A DNA stretch of 64,000 bases from Affinundibacterium nitidum (GTDB lineage: Bacteria; Pseudomonadota; Gammaproteobacteria; Burkholderiales; Burkholderiaceae_D), in assembly GCF_014284155.1 (NCBI RefSeq), contig NZ_JACOFZ010000001.1, positions 1,382,545 through 1,446,544 on the forward strand, written 5' to 3'. Under the pieces are notes generated by a model. That model was not told the origin of the DNA and searched no databases. It saw only the letters and a list, made by a program, of their open reading frames with translations. Positions within the stretch are counted from its first letter, which is position 1. The number at the start of each line of letters is the position of its first letter. This document shows, piece after piece, positions 1 through 8,515 of the stretch. A program made the position numbers and the translations under genes.

Positions 1-509
1 CCACACAAAACTGCTGCCAAGTAGGAAAGTGGTGTTAAATCACCGCTAGCGCCAACCGATCCCTCTGAAGGAATTAACGGCAATAAATCTGCTTGAAGCA
101 AGCCGGTGATTTGCTCTAACAGCTCGATGCTCACACCGGAAAAACCTTTAGACAAAGAAGCTAAACGCGCAGCAAGGACAGCCCGAGTTTGTTCAGGGTT
201 CAAGTATTGTCCTAGGCCACAACCATGATAGGTGTACAAATGATGCGGTAACTCGGCAACCAAGTTTGCAGGGATATTAACCGTGCAAGAATCGCCATAC
301 CCTGTCGTCACACCGTAAATGGTGCCATCTTCTCGCAAAAGTCGATCCAAGAACTCCGCACCCCGTGTAATCGCTGCGCGAAAAGTAGGGTCATCAGACA
401 ATTGAGCACGCGCCTCGCCATGAGCGATCGACACAATATCTTCAATACTTAATCGCGAGCGATCAAATTGCACTTGTTTTTGGGAGGGAGTAAGGTCAGC
501 GGGATGCAT
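1..509 (-). CDS. Aromatic amino acid ammonia-lyase (HAL/PAL family), C-terminus off the window
   Basis: Reading leftward from ATG 509-507 gives 169 codons that stay open to the window edge. The protein has the family's YGVTTGYG segment (about residues 65-72) and GSVGASGDL (150-158). In this family the Ala-Ser-Gly (154-156) cyclises to the MIO electrophile that removes ammonia from histidine, phenylalanine or tyrosine. Its start overlaps the stop of the upstream acyltransferase by 14 bases, so it is the next cistron of the pigment operon rather than a hut gene. An ammonia-lyase in an aryl-polyene cluster plausibly makes the cinnamate or 4-hydroxycinnamate starter. Substrate specificity cannot be read from this N-terminal half. 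Family sure, role inferred. Confidence 0.88.
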   Translation of the reverse strand, partial: MHPADLTPSQKQVQFDRSRLSIEDIVSIAHGEARAQLSDDPTFRAAITRGAEFLDRLLREDGTIYGVTTGYGDSCTVNIPANLVAELPHHLYTYHGCGLGQYLNPEQTRAVLAARLASLSKGFSGVSIELLEQITGLLQADLLPLIPSEGSVGASGDLTPLSYLAAVLC

Positions 510-1473
510 CAGAAATATCCAATTGAGAAGTAGTCACTCGAGTATCGGTCGAGTACCAGAAATCATAAAAGTTGAACCACTGTAGTGGTGCACGCGTGCA
601 AAAATAACTCAATCGCTGTGCGTATTGAGAGGCCAAAACATGAAAGGCTCGCTCACGTTCAGAACGTTTCGGGTTCACCGATTCGCAAAGCAATTCAAAA
701 CGCACTTGTGGCACACCTTGAATCGGCAAAGAAAAAAGCAAAAATACTGGGCACTGTAATAGGCTGCCCAAGACATAGGGCCCGATCGGAAATGCAGCAG
801 GTTTACCGAGAAAATCGACGATCGTGACACGAGGATTGGGAGACACAGGAACTCTATCCCCAGCGATGACAACAAAGCCGCCTTGGGCAACACGTTCAGC
901 AAGCATAATTGCTGTCGCTGGAGTCATCTCGGTCACTTGTAATAAATCAAGCTGGCTGTCGGGATTCAGTTTGCCCATCATGCGATTGAAACTCTGCGCG
1001 TGCTTGGTATGGACCAATATCGTTAATTTAATTTCTGGGTAACGACGAGACAACACACGGCACATATCGATATTGCCAATATGCGAACAAATAAGTAAAG
1101 CACCTTTTTTCAATTCAATTTGTCGGTGCAAGGCTTCCTGCCCGTAGTACTCCACATCTTCAACCTTAAACAAACCACCCCATAACAACATCTTGTTGAG
1201 GATGGTTTCAGCAAAGGCGGCAAAGTGACGCATCACGCCAAACAGATTCGTTGACAAAGTGAGCTTAGCGTGGCGGTTCATTTGTCGCAGATAATTTTGC
1301 GATGCTTCTCGCCCTTTTTTTTGCGTGAGCACATACCAAAATAAAACCGGATAAAGCACTATGCGGAAAGGCCAGGGGCCAAACCACCGATAGATCCAAA
1401 ACAATAGGCGCATGCCAGCCACGAAGCTGACTTCGTTAAAATTGGCCCAATGTTTAGTGGTGGTCTCTTGCAT
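496..1473 (-). CDS. LpxL/HtrB-family lysophospholipid acyltransferase in pigment operon
   Basis: A 325-residue protein with an N-terminal hydrophobic segment (about 20-50) and the family's HX4D acyltransferase motif, H131-IGNI-D136, followed by an AGDRVP-type block near residue 205. The family transfers acyl chains to lipid A or glycolipids at the inner membrane. Here it sits between a GT2 glycosyltransferase and an ammonia-lyase in an aryl-polyene-type operon, where such enzymes are thought to help build the lipid anchor of the pigment. It starts at ATG 1473, about 33 bases after the GT2 stop, and its 3' end overlaps the lyase start by 14 bases, which suggests translational coupling. The acyl donor and acceptor are unknown. 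Confidence 0.85.
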   Translation of the reverse strand: MQETTTKHWANFNEVSFVAGMRLLFWIYRWFGPWPFRIVLYPVLFWYVLTQKKGREASQNYLRQMNRHAKLTLSTNLFGVMRHFAAFAETILNKMLLWGGLFKVEDVEYYGQEALHRQIELKKGALLICSHIGNIDMCRVLSRRYPEIKLTILVHTKHAQSFNRMMGKLNPDSQLDLLQVTEMTPATAIMLAERVAQGGFVVIAGDRVPVSPNPRVTIVDFLGKPAAFPIGPYVLGSLLQCPVFLLFSLPIQGVPQVRFELLCESVNPKRSERERAFHVLASQYAQRLSYFCTRAPLQWFNFYDFWYSTDTRVTTSQLDISDASR

Positions 1474-1506
1474 GATATAGGTGTCAGGTTCAGATTCGAA
1501 GCTGGT

Positions 1507-2268
1507 TTAGCTCCGTTTAAATCGCCGTGCAAGCAAGCGAGGCAAACGTAACAACATGCCGAAAAAGAGTCGCGTATGCATCGCGGTGATCAACACATTA
1601 TCGCGCCATACACGAAAATGCGATACACCGTCAGCAGGATAGGCAACCCGAGTCCCCTCATTCAACACTTCCAAGCCATCCCAGTACAAACGCACCACAA
1701 TGTCCGTATCGAAGTTCATACGTCGACCGACCTGATGACGTGACATCAAAGCAATCACAGGCGCTACAGGATAGACTCTAAATCCGCACATAGAATCACG
1801 AATCGAGAATGACAGTGTGTTAATCCAAACCCAGACATGCGTCAAATAACGAGCGTAGAGTCTAAGTTTTGGAACAGATTCATCGTAAATCGGATAACCT
1901 GCAATCACCGCATTAGGGTGAGATTTTGCTTGGGCGAAGAAACGTGCGATATCAGCGACGCAATGTTGGCCGTCAGCGTCCACTTGAAGCAAATGCGTAA
2001 ATCCATTCTTTGCAGCATGAGCAAAGCCTGTTAATACCGCTGCGCCTTTCCCTTGATTGATTTCATGTTTCAAGAGTACGACACGAGTTGGATACTTCTG
2101 TTGTAGAGCATGCAGCACATCTGCACATGCAGCACTACTGCCATCGTCAACCAAAATACATGGCGAGTCAAAGCGGAGCACTGCCTCAACGACATCGCCA
2201 ATTGCATGTTCGTGGTTATATACGGGAATCACGACGCACGGCGTAAACTCGGATTTCAATTCAGACAT
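1507..2268 (-). CDS. Family 2 glycosyltransferase
   Basis: A 253-residue GT-A-fold enzyme with no long membrane segment. It shows VVIPVYNHE at the start (12-20), the nucleotide-sugar DDG (41-43) and the metal-binding DADGQH (97-102), all typical of GT2 enzymes that move sugar from a nucleotide donor to a lipid or polyprenol acceptor. It lies 24 bases downstream of the methyltransferase in the pigment operon. Glycosyltransferase-acyltransferase pairs are a regular part of aryl-polyene clusters and are thought to attach the polyene to an outer-membrane glycolipid. Donor and acceptor cannot be told. Confidence 0.87.
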   Translation of the reverse strand: MSELKSEFTPCVVIPVYNHEHAIGDVVEAVLRFDSPCILVDDGSSAACADVLHALQQKYPTRVVLLKHEINQGKGAAVLTGFAHAAKNGFTHLLQVDADGQHCVADIARFFAQAKSHPNAVIAGYPIYDESVPKLRLYARYLTHVWVWINTLSFSIRDSMCGFRVYPVAPVIALMSRHQVGRRMNFDTDIVVRLYWDGLEVLNEGTRVAYPADGVSHFRVWRDNVLITAMHTRLFFGMLLRLPRLLARRFKRS

Positions 2269-2292
2269 ATCTACTTACCAGAATGCGAACGA

Positions 2293-3369
2293 TTAATCGA
2301 CTTTGACGAAACGCAGCAGTGAATGGCAATAGCCAATACCATCACGCACCGTCTGCAGCTTAAGACCCGCAGCTTCGGCTAAGCGGATGTAATCTGTACT
2401 TTCATAAATCTTGCTATTACCACTTGCCATCGCTGTAAAATACGGCGAAGTATTGATCAAGCAATAGGAAGCAATATCATATTGTTGCCTGTCCCAGAAC
2501 GTATCCATAATCAGCAACTGACCATTTTTGACCAAGGCTTGCGCCGCACGTTGCAAGATACTCGCAATTGCATCTTCTGAAAAACAGCTCAGAAACTGAC
2601 TCATCCAGATGAGATCCATGTTGTCTGGCAAAGTGAGTGACTTATCGAGCAGGTTAGTTGGGTGAAAATGCGCACGCTCAAGCAAACCTTGTTCACCCAG
2701 ATTTTGTCTTGCCACGTTCAACTGTATCGGCAAATCGACGAGATGCAACTCGACCTCAGGCTGATAGCTCAATGCCGCATAACTAAACTTACCAGTATTG
2801 GCACCGATGTCCATTACCCGCCGCGGAGCTGTTGCAAAGACATCCGGCATAATACTAGGGAATGATGTATCGGAATAAAAATGGTCAAAATCAAACCAAC
2901 TTGTCTTGGCTGGCTCTGGCAAATTCGAGAGACCTTCATAAATCGTGGACCATGCACCTAGATGTTTCAAACCGATCGGTTTTTCCTCATCCAAAGATTG
3001 TTCCAATTCAAACAAGCCTTGGTAGCACACATCATGAGTAAAATTAATATTGATCTGCGTGATGCTATCAGTTAGTACACAATAGCCCGCTTTATCCAGC
3101 ACATAATGGCCCTCGCGCAAATACACCACGCCCGCCGACAAGCAAGTCTCTAGCACTAATTTCAGGGCGTAGCTGGTCCACTTGCCACTTGCGGCCATGG
3201 TCTCTACTGTTAGCCCCTCATTCCCAGCGTCCGCCAAGGTTTGCAACATTCCACGTTTCCATGCATAACGTACGCATTGAAAAACGATAGGTCCAAAGGC
3301 TATTTTTTGCGCTTCAAAACGTGCTGCAAATGCACCTTGCTTCTCGGGTGAAAATTTCTTGTTTAGCAT
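2293..3369 (-). CDS. SAM-dependent methyltransferase, O-methyltransferase type
   Basis: A 358-residue protein with a winged-helix-like N-terminal region (about 30-100) and a Rossmann methyltransferase domain. The SAM-binding motif is VMDIGANTGKFS (185-196), and an acidic residue ends the next strand (LHLVDLP). This two-domain layout is that of plant- and polyketide-type O-methyltransferases. In an aryl-polyene operon it could methylate the aryl hydroxyl or ring, as in methoxylated xanthomonadin- or flexirubin-like pigments; this is inference. It begins at ATG 3369, 24 bases after the ligase stop, with no strong Shine-Dalgarno. Confidence 0.83.
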   Translation of the reverse strand: MLNKKFSPEKQGAFAARFEAQKIAFGPIVFQCVRYAWKRGMLQTLADAGNEGLTVETMAASGKWTSYALKLVLETCLSAGVVYLREGHYVLDKAGYCVLTDSITQININFTHDVCYQGLFELEQSLDEEKPIGLKHLGAWSTIYEGLSNLPEPAKTSWFDFDHFYSDTSFPSIMPDVFATAPRRVMDIGANTGKFSYAALSYQPEVELHLVDLPIQLNVARQNLGEQGLLERAHFHPTNLLDKSLTLPDNMDLIWMSQFLSCFSEDAIASILQRAAQALVKNGQLLIMDTFWDRQQYDIASYCLINTSPYFTAMASGNSKIYESTDYIRLAEAAGLKLQTVRDGIGYCHSLLRFVKVD

Positions 3370-3393
3370 GGAAGATTGGTTAATTCGGTTAAT

Positions 3394-5184
3394 TTAGATT
3401 GAGTCTGCTGGGCCAAAAAGCACTCGCCCCGTGGCATGTTGCCCAAGGTCAGAAAAGTAGCGAAATTGCAGAGATTGTTTCTGTACCTGATGTTGCAATT
3501 CCAAGTGGACTGGGGTGTCGGCGCTGATAATTTGCTGAAACTTTAGCCCTTGCATCCCGATAAACTTGATAGGCAAATTGAAATATTGGCGCGCAAAATA
3601 AATCGCCCAATCGACTTGCACAACCCCTGGCAGAACTGGCGCGATTGGGAAGTGCCCTTTGAAATACAATAATTCACTGGGCACAATGATTTCCATTAAC
3701 AAACGTTCAGTGTCCTGTTCCAACACGCGCCAATGAGGTTTTGTGATGATTTTTTCGGCGACTTCTTGCTCGCCAATTGGCTCCATCATTGAGAGTAATT
3801 GGGCTTGCGTCGTTTTGCCTTGAGAATTGATTGGCATTGCGTCTAAATAGCGCCAACGTCGAGGCAATGCGATCGCTTCGACATACTGGCTGAGTACAGC
3901 ACGAAGGGCCTGATTCAGGGCAAACTTGTTACGCGTTTGAAGGTAAGCGCGCCCTTCTTTTGTCAGCACCACGAAGGCATAGATATGCTGACGCGCTTGA
4001 GGCGGTGGCTCAGCACCGGCATCACCCGCACTCAACAACAGGTGGGCTTCTTGCACCAAACCGCTTTCGCGTAGTGCATTTTCCATCAAGTTGAGAGAAA
4101 TACGTTTTTCCTCAATTTTGACGACACGGTCTCGTCGCCCACATAATTGGAAATGCTGGGCGTCGACGACATCAACTTGATCGGCAAGTTGAAACCATTC
4201 TTCGTCAGGCAAATGGGGAGAGCGAACTTGCAATAAGCGCTCTTCAGGATCAATACGCCAACTCACATTTGGGAACACTTGCCACGCTTGAGTATTGGTA
4301 TCAAGGCGTTGGCGCCAGGCGATGCCTCCTGTTTCGGAGCTTCCATAAACTTCAATCGGGGTATGTAGCCATTGTGTCTGTACATTCGCTAGTGCATCTG
4401 GCAACAACGGTCCGCCGGAGGAAAACACAACACATAAATGTTCCCGCACACCAGACCAATCGAGATGGGAAGGTAATCGTTTCAAGTGTGCTGGACTAGC
4501 AATCAAGGCACATCTACGCTGCGTCAAATGTTGCTGCATTTGTTCAGGAAAATTAAGTGCCTCAGCAATAATCGCGCGGCCGCTCGCAAAGGGCCACAGC
4601 ACCTTAAACAGGAGTCCGTAAATGTGATGATGCGATACCGTCGAGAAGATATCTGCAGACCCGAGTTTCGCTCCGAAAAGCAACTCTAAGGTCTCAATCT
4701 CAGCGGCGAGTTGCGACCATTTCTTAGGTATCGCCTGAGCCTCTCCGGTACTACCCGAGGTGTACACCACTAAAGCAGGAAAGTCTGCATCGAGCTGTGG
4801 CAAACCCGCTTCGCTAGCTTTATCGTCAATGACTCTGTGTGCGTTTACTAGAGGCAAAGATGTTGCAAAATTGGCTGGAAAATCACCTACAAAAATCGAC
4901 AACTTTCGTGCCAGATTTCGACAATTATTTTCGAGTACATCAGCGGTCAAAAATACTGTTTTCTTCGCATGCCAAGCGCCGAACAAGGCTGCTGCAAATT
5001 CGATACTATCATTCAGATAGAGTGCGATTTCATTCGGCGAAAACTGAGCCATTACCAGTCGCCAATGAGCGACCTTTTGAGCGAATTGGATTTGTGTGAC
5101 CGCGTCTTTACCCTGCCACCCAACCAAATCCGTTGGTGCAGTCGAAGTTCGTTGCGAAATAATTTTTCGATGAATATCAAACAT
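3394..5184 (-). CDS. Acyl-CoA/ACP ligase fused to a hotdog dehydratase (ApeH-ApeI-like)
   Basis: A 596-residue two-domain protein. Residues 1 to about 460 are an AMP-binding adenylating enzyme with the P-loop-like YTSGSTGE (about 141-148), a YGSSETGG block and a GRRDR hinge. Residues about 480-596 form a FabZ/ApeI-type hotdog domain with the signature FKGHFPIAPVLPGVVQVDW. In aryl-polyene pathways the ligase activates the aryl starter for loading on ACP and the dehydratase acts in each elongation cycle. Here the two activities share one polypeptide. ATG 5184 is chosen over an upstream TTG at 5190. The gene follows the COG4648 membrane protein by 32 bases. Confidence 0.86.
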   Translation of the reverse strand: MFDIHRKIISQRTSTAPTDLVGWQGKDAVTQIQFAQKVAHWRLVMAQFSPNEIALYLNDSIEFAAALFGAWHAKKTVFLTADVLENNCRNLARKLSIFVGDFPANFATSLPLVNAHRVIDDKASEAGLPQLDADFPALVVYTSGSTGEAQAIPKKWSQLAAEIETLELLFGAKLGSADIFSTVSHHHIYGLLFKVLWPFASGRAIIAEALNFPEQMQQHLTQRRCALIASPAHLKRLPSHLDWSGVREHLCVVFSSGGPLLPDALANVQTQWLHTPIEVYGSSETGGIAWRQRLDTNTQAWQVFPNVSWRIDPEERLLQVRSPHLPDEEWFQLADQVDVVDAQHFQLCGRRDRVVKIEEKRISLNLMENALRESGLVQEAHLLLSAGDAGAEPPPQARQHIYAFVVLTKEGRAYLQTRNKFALNQALRAVLSQYVEAIALPRRWRYLDAMPINSQGKTTQAQLLSMMEPIGEQEVAEKIITKPHWRVLEQDTERLLMEIIVPSELLYFKGHFPIAPVLPGVVQVDWAIYFARQYFNLPIKFIGMQGLKFQQIISADTPVHLELQHQVQKQSLQFRYFSDLGQHATGRVLFGPADSI

Positions 5185-5216
5185 GGTCAAACAAAATACA
5201 CTTTCAATACACTTAC

Positions 5217-5828
5217 TCAGTCGTTGTCGTTTTGATGTCGACGCTTAAAACGGATACGAACAAGGTATTCAACTGCAAATAGGCCACCCATCAATGCGTA
5301 CGAAATAACGCCCGTGTAGAGTGTCCATATTTCCTGTGAGGCCCAAACAGCTGTCGCAAAAGCGATACTGCCATTGAGCACAAAAAACACACACCAAACT
5401 TTGGTAACGTTTCGGGTGTACCGCACCGCTGAAGGCGGCAATTCAGGCTCTGTCAAACGTGCAAAACGCTCAATCATGGACTGAGGGGTTGATAAGCTAT
5501 AGGTAAAGGTAATCAAGAAAGCGAGATTGACCAAAACGGGATATAGCTTGAGGGGCAGCAAAGCATTCATCCAAACCGCCACCAAGACCATCATCAACGC
5601 ACAGAGCGCAGACCAGCGAGCCAACTTGCTGACCTTGAGCGCTGGGACACGAGTTGCCACAAGCACTAACAGCAAACCGGCCAACCAGCGCGGCTCTATT
5701 TTTCCTTTACCAAACCATATCGCCAAGGGATAAAGCAAAGTGACGATAACCGTAAGAGCGGTTAGTGCTTTGGTGCGAATTTGAGCGTTAATAGAATTAC
5801 TCCGGCTTGAGGCCAGTGAGTGCCTCAA
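5217..5828 (-). CDS. COG4648-type membrane protein of the pigment cluster
   Basis: About 200 residues with five to six hydrophobic segments, a Pro-rich cytoplasmic loop (PELPPSAVRYTRNVTKVWC) and a basic C-terminus. The pattern matches the COG4648 inner-membrane proteins found in aryl-polyene clusters, whose function is not established. The start is unsure: no ATG precedes the first membrane segment, and the TTG at 5828 would overlap the upstream ACP gene by 32 bases. A GGAG sits just before the ACP stop (about 5802-5805), so translation may begin shortly after it at a non-standard codon. Confidence 0.72.
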   Translation of the reverse strand: MRHSLASSRSNSINAQIRTKALTALTVIVTLLYPLAIWFGKGKIEPRWLAGLLLVLVATRVPALKVSKLARWSALCALMMVLVAVWMNALLPLKLYPVLVNLAFLITFTYSLSTPQSMIERFARLTEPELPPSAVRYTRNVTKVWCVFFVLNGSIAFATAVWASQEIWTLYTGVISYALMGGLFAVEYLVRIRFKRRHQNDND

Positions 5829-6060
5829 TAACGTCGCCGATCGTACGAATTTGCTTAAAGACTTCAGGCTGTAGACGCAAACCCGTCATTTGCTTTAGGC
5901 GTACCGCAAGATCGACAGCATCGATACTATCAATGTCTAAATCAGCGTATAAATTGGATTCCAAGGTCAGAGTGGACTTTTCCAACTCGAACATTTCACT
6001 TAGCAAATCGACGACCCATACAAACAACTCGTCTTTACTCATTTCACTAACAACCACCAT
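5797..6060 (-). CDS. Acyl carrier protein (second of two)
   Basis: An 87-residue acidic protein with the phosphopantetheine site DIDSIDAVDL; the modified serine is residue 45. It would carry the growing polyene as a thioester. Start ATG 6060 is preceded by AAGGGAA seven bases upstream, so it is preferred to the internal Met at 6042. It lies 12 bases after the other ACP gene. Two tandem ACPs (ApeE/ApeF-like) are a hallmark of aryl-polyene clusters. Confidence 0.9.
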   Translation of the reverse strand: MVVVSEMSKDELFVWVVDLLSEMFELEKSTLTLESNLYADLDIDSIDAVDLAVRLKQMTGLRLQPEVFKQIRTIGDVIEALTGLKPE

Positions 6061-6072
6061 GGCGCAATTCCC

Positions 6073-6327
6073 TTACTTCTTTCTTTGTGTTTCGATCAAT
6101 TTCACTAGGGCATTTACCGAAGAGAAATGTTGGCGAGTATCCTCGGCATCGGCCGAGAGCGTAATTCCATAACGCTTTTGCAGAGCAACGCCCAATTCCA
6201 ACGCATCGATAGAATCAAGTCCCAAACCTTCGACAAATAGCGGTGATGCATTGTCGATGTCGGCTGGGGTAATATCTTCTAACTGCAAGACATCGATAAT
6301 CAACTCTTTAACTTCTTGTTCAAGCAT
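6073..6327 (-). CDS. Acyl carrier protein (first of two)
   Basis: An 84-residue carrier protein with GLGLDSIDALELG; serine 39 is the phosphopantetheine attachment point. The sequence differs clearly from the neighbouring ACP, so the two probably hold different intermediates, such as starter and extender or polyene chain. Its ATG overlaps the stop of the upstream acyltransferase by 8 bases (ATGCTTGA), which indicates coupled translation. Confidence 0.9.
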   Translation of the reverse strand: MLEQEVKELIIDVLQLEDITPADIDNASPLFVEGLGLDSIDALELGVALQKRYGITLSADAEDTRQHFSSVNALVKLIETQRKK

Positions 6328-7132
6328 GATGTGCTGTTTCCCGTATAAAATATTGTTGTAAAAACTTAGTTAACTGCCTCGCTGCAATCACATCCGTATC
6401 GCCACCTGCAGTGAAATTTTGAATTGAAATGTCTTCTCTAATTTCGATGCTAAACTGCACTTGCCGCTCTGGAATTTTCCACCACGGCTCACCTTTACTG
6501 AGAGTCTTAGGTTCACAATGTATAACCACTGGAGTGACATCTCTTTCACCTCGTACTGCGATATTGGCGGCTCCACGCTTCAACTCAATATCTCCACTCA
6601 CAGGGGTTCTTGTTCCCTCAGGAAAAACGATAAGGTTGTTACCCGCTTCAAGTGTCAAAATACACGCATCGAGCAAATCGGAGCCATTCTCATTATTGAT
6701 ATAGCCGGCAGATCTAACAGGGCCTCTGGTGAACACATTTTTCCACAAGCCCGCTTTTACAATGCAGTCAGCACGTTCAACGAACGCCATCAAAAAAACC
6801 GTATCGATCAAGCTAGGATGATTGGCCAAAATAAGTAAACCGCCGCGCTGTAATCGTTCAGCGCCCTCAATGCGGTATCTGAGAACCCCCAAACCACTCA
6901 TCAAACCGATGAAGCCTCGAAAGCTAATTCGAATCACTTCACGAGACCAACGAATTCGTCGCTTAGGCTGCCACACAAAAATATTTAAACAAGGGAATAC
7001 CAACAACCAAAGCAAAACGCCGCCCACACCAAATGCTGTAAAGCTCACAGCTGTGCCAAATAAGCGCCAGTAACGCCCCATTACCGAGGCCAATCTCACT
7101 GATGATTGCATCTGATTGTTCTCAGACCGCAT
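6320..7132 (-). CDS. PlsC-type 1-acyl-glycerol-3-phosphate acyltransferase homologue
   Basis: A 270-residue membrane-bound acyltransferase with a hydrophobic anchor near residues 25-55, the catalytic H105-PSLI-D110 (NHPSLIDT) and a later FPEGTRTP substrate-binding block. It is the second gene of the pigment operon; homologous lysophospholipid acyltransferases occur in most aryl-polyene clusters and may join the polyene to a lipid. ATG 7132 overlaps the upstream stop by 11 bases (ATGCGGTCTGA). An internal Met at 7111 and an upstream Met at 7165 are the alternatives. Confidence 0.86.
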   Translation of the reverse strand: MRSENNQMQSSVRLASVMGRYWRLFGTAVSFTAFGVGGVLLWLLVFPCLNIFVWQPKRRIRWSREVIRISFRGFIGLMSGLGVLRYRIEGAERLQRGGLLILANHPSLIDTVFLMAFVERADCIVKAGLWKNVFTRGPVRSAGYINNENGSDLLDACILTLEAGNNLIVFPEGTRTPVSGDIELKRGAANIAVRGERDVTPVVIHCEPKTLSKGEPWWKIPERQVQFSIEIREDISIQNFTAGGDTDVIAARQLTKFLQQYFIRETAHHA

Positions 7133-7889
7133 CGCTATTACGCGACCACGTCCATTGCAAGCCATTAGCAGACCGTTCTAGGCTCGCACTTTTGGCCAAA
7201 TGGAAATGTAAAATATCCAGACCGGGAGGACTTACTCCCGAAACATCACATGGAGTATCCGCAGAAATCGAAGCCCCCTTTTTCCATTGTAGGGTCACCG
7301 AATCTTCTCTCGCAGGGACGATCAACCAAGCCCAAGCATAAGCTTGCTCCAAACAATCTTGAAATCGTTCGAAAACGGGAGGTAAAGCTTGCTCGTAATT
7401 AACTAGGAGCACCGCTTGTGCTCCATCCTCTAACAAAGAACAAGCCTCAATCACAGCGTGTTCCACCGTGCTTGCACCAGCAGCGATCGCGATATGATTG
7501 CTACGATCTTTACGTGCAATCGAAAACAAACCAGCCGTCGCATTATGAACAGCAGAACTAAACCCGATCGGTGAAATACCGCCTTCGGTATTGAGTTCTT
7601 GAATCAATTCGACCGAGTGATCAACCTCACCATGACGGGAGCAAAAAATGGTTGGAATATCTTGGCGTTCGCCGAGACAGCGATAGGCAACTTCCAAAGC
7701 CATTCGTCCTAAGAAACGGGCTCTCCGGCGCAACATGGCAGGCATGTCTTGCACACCAGGTGGAGTGTTATTCGTCGGACTAATCAGCGTACGCTCAGCA
7801 GCCCACTCATCCCACAGAGAATCTGTTTCCAGCCCCGGCGCCCACTGAGCGTGCTGTGCTATCGAAAATTGGACGCCATGACTGATCAT
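7122..7889 (-). CDS. Beta-ketoacyl synthase-like chain-length factor (Ketoacyl-synt_2 type)
   Basis: A 255-residue protein resembling the short N-terminal half of a ketosynthase. Where a true KS carries its catalytic Cys, this has SAVHNATAG (112-120), as do the KS-like partners that form a heterodimer with the active KS in aryl-polyene synthesis. It should therefore shape chain length rather than catalyse condensation. It is the first gene of the leftward operon, with ATG at 7889 and a non-coding divergent region to its right. The active KS, ketoreductase and export genes are not in the window and should lie left of base 1. Confidence 0.82.
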   Translation of the reverse strand: MISHGVQFSIAQHAQWAPGLETDSLWDEWAAERTLISPTNNTPPGVQDMPAMLRRRARFLGRMALEVAYRCLGERQDIPTIFCSRHGEVDHSVELIQELNTEGGISPIGFSSAVHNATAGLFSIARKDRSNHIAIAAGASTVEHAVIEACSLLEDGAQAVLLVNYEQALPPVFERFQDCLEQAYAWAWLIVPAREDSVTLQWKKGASISADTPCDVSGVSPPGLDILHFHLAKSASLERSANGLQWTWSRNSDAV

Positions 7890-8107
7890 ATGTGTAACTA
7901 CATTTACTGCAGCGTGAATTCAGAAATCTGAAAAATTTTTCCCGATTTTCTGCCCACCCTGCTACATTTGCGAAACCGCGAATGGTATCACGATCGAATT
8001 TACAACTCAAACCCATTCACTAGGTATTGATCTCGGACTTAATCACGAGAAATAGTTTGTAGCCAATGACAGCATTTTTACATGCAAAAGAGTCAAAAAA
8101 CATTCCT
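7890..8107. promoter_or_regulatory. Divergent promoter region, pigment operon / OsmC gene
   Basis: This 218-base AT-rich interval separates the first gene of the leftward pigment operon from the rightward osmC-like gene. It must hold the operon promoter, but no clear sigma-70 pair or operator could be fixed by eye. A longer OsmC reading frame from ATG 8066 would use its last 42 bases. Confidence 0.4.
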
Positions 8108-8515
8108 ATGAGCATTAATCTAACCTCGACGATCGGCGCACTTACCGCTCAAACAATACACTCCGGCAAACACCAGATCGTCAGCGACATCACAACAGCC
8201 GAAGGCGGTGAAGATTTAGGGCCGAGCCCACATGATTTGTATGATGCGGCGCTCGCTTCCTGCAAAGCACTCACTTTGATGTGGTACGCAAACAAAAAAG
8301 GCATCAAAATTAGCAATATCGACACCCGCATTGAACGTGACGACAGTCAGGAACGTCACGGCGTCTACAAGCTCAATGCGCGTTTAGTTTTAAGCGGCGA
8401 CTTTAGTGACGAAGAATTTCAACAGCTCAGCGCCGTCGCTGAAAAATGCCCGGTCCATAAATTAATGACCAGTGTTACGACTGAAATCACTACCCAAGTT
8501 GAGCGTGCGTTATGA
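8108..8515 (+). CDS. OsmC family peroxiredoxin-like protein
   Basis: A 135-residue OsmC/Ohr-fold protein. The family reduces organic hydroperoxides with two cysteines, and both are visible here: one in the ASCKALTLMWYANKKG helix and one in KCPVHKLMT. The layout fits the YhfA-like OsmC subgroup. The start at 8108 (MSINLTST) gives the usual family length; an in-frame ATG at 8066 would add 14 residues. Its stop overlaps the pirin start by four bases (ATGA), so the two are probably co-translated. Confidence 0.87.
   Translation: MSINLTSTIGALTAQTIHSGKHQIVSDITTAEGGEDLGPSPHDLYDAALASCKALTLMWYANKKGIKISNIDTRIERDDSQERHGVYKLNARLVLSGDFSDEEFQQLSAVAEKCPVHKLMTSVTTEITTQVERAL

Noticed and set aside
1-509. HutH of histidine degradation
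   Set aside because: No hut genes nearby; the gene overlaps a pigment-operon acyltransferase, so an aromatic ammonia-lyase role is more likely.
585-1042. Plus-strand frames within the acyltransferase gene
   Set aside because: Shadows of the minus-strand coding sequence with no start signals.
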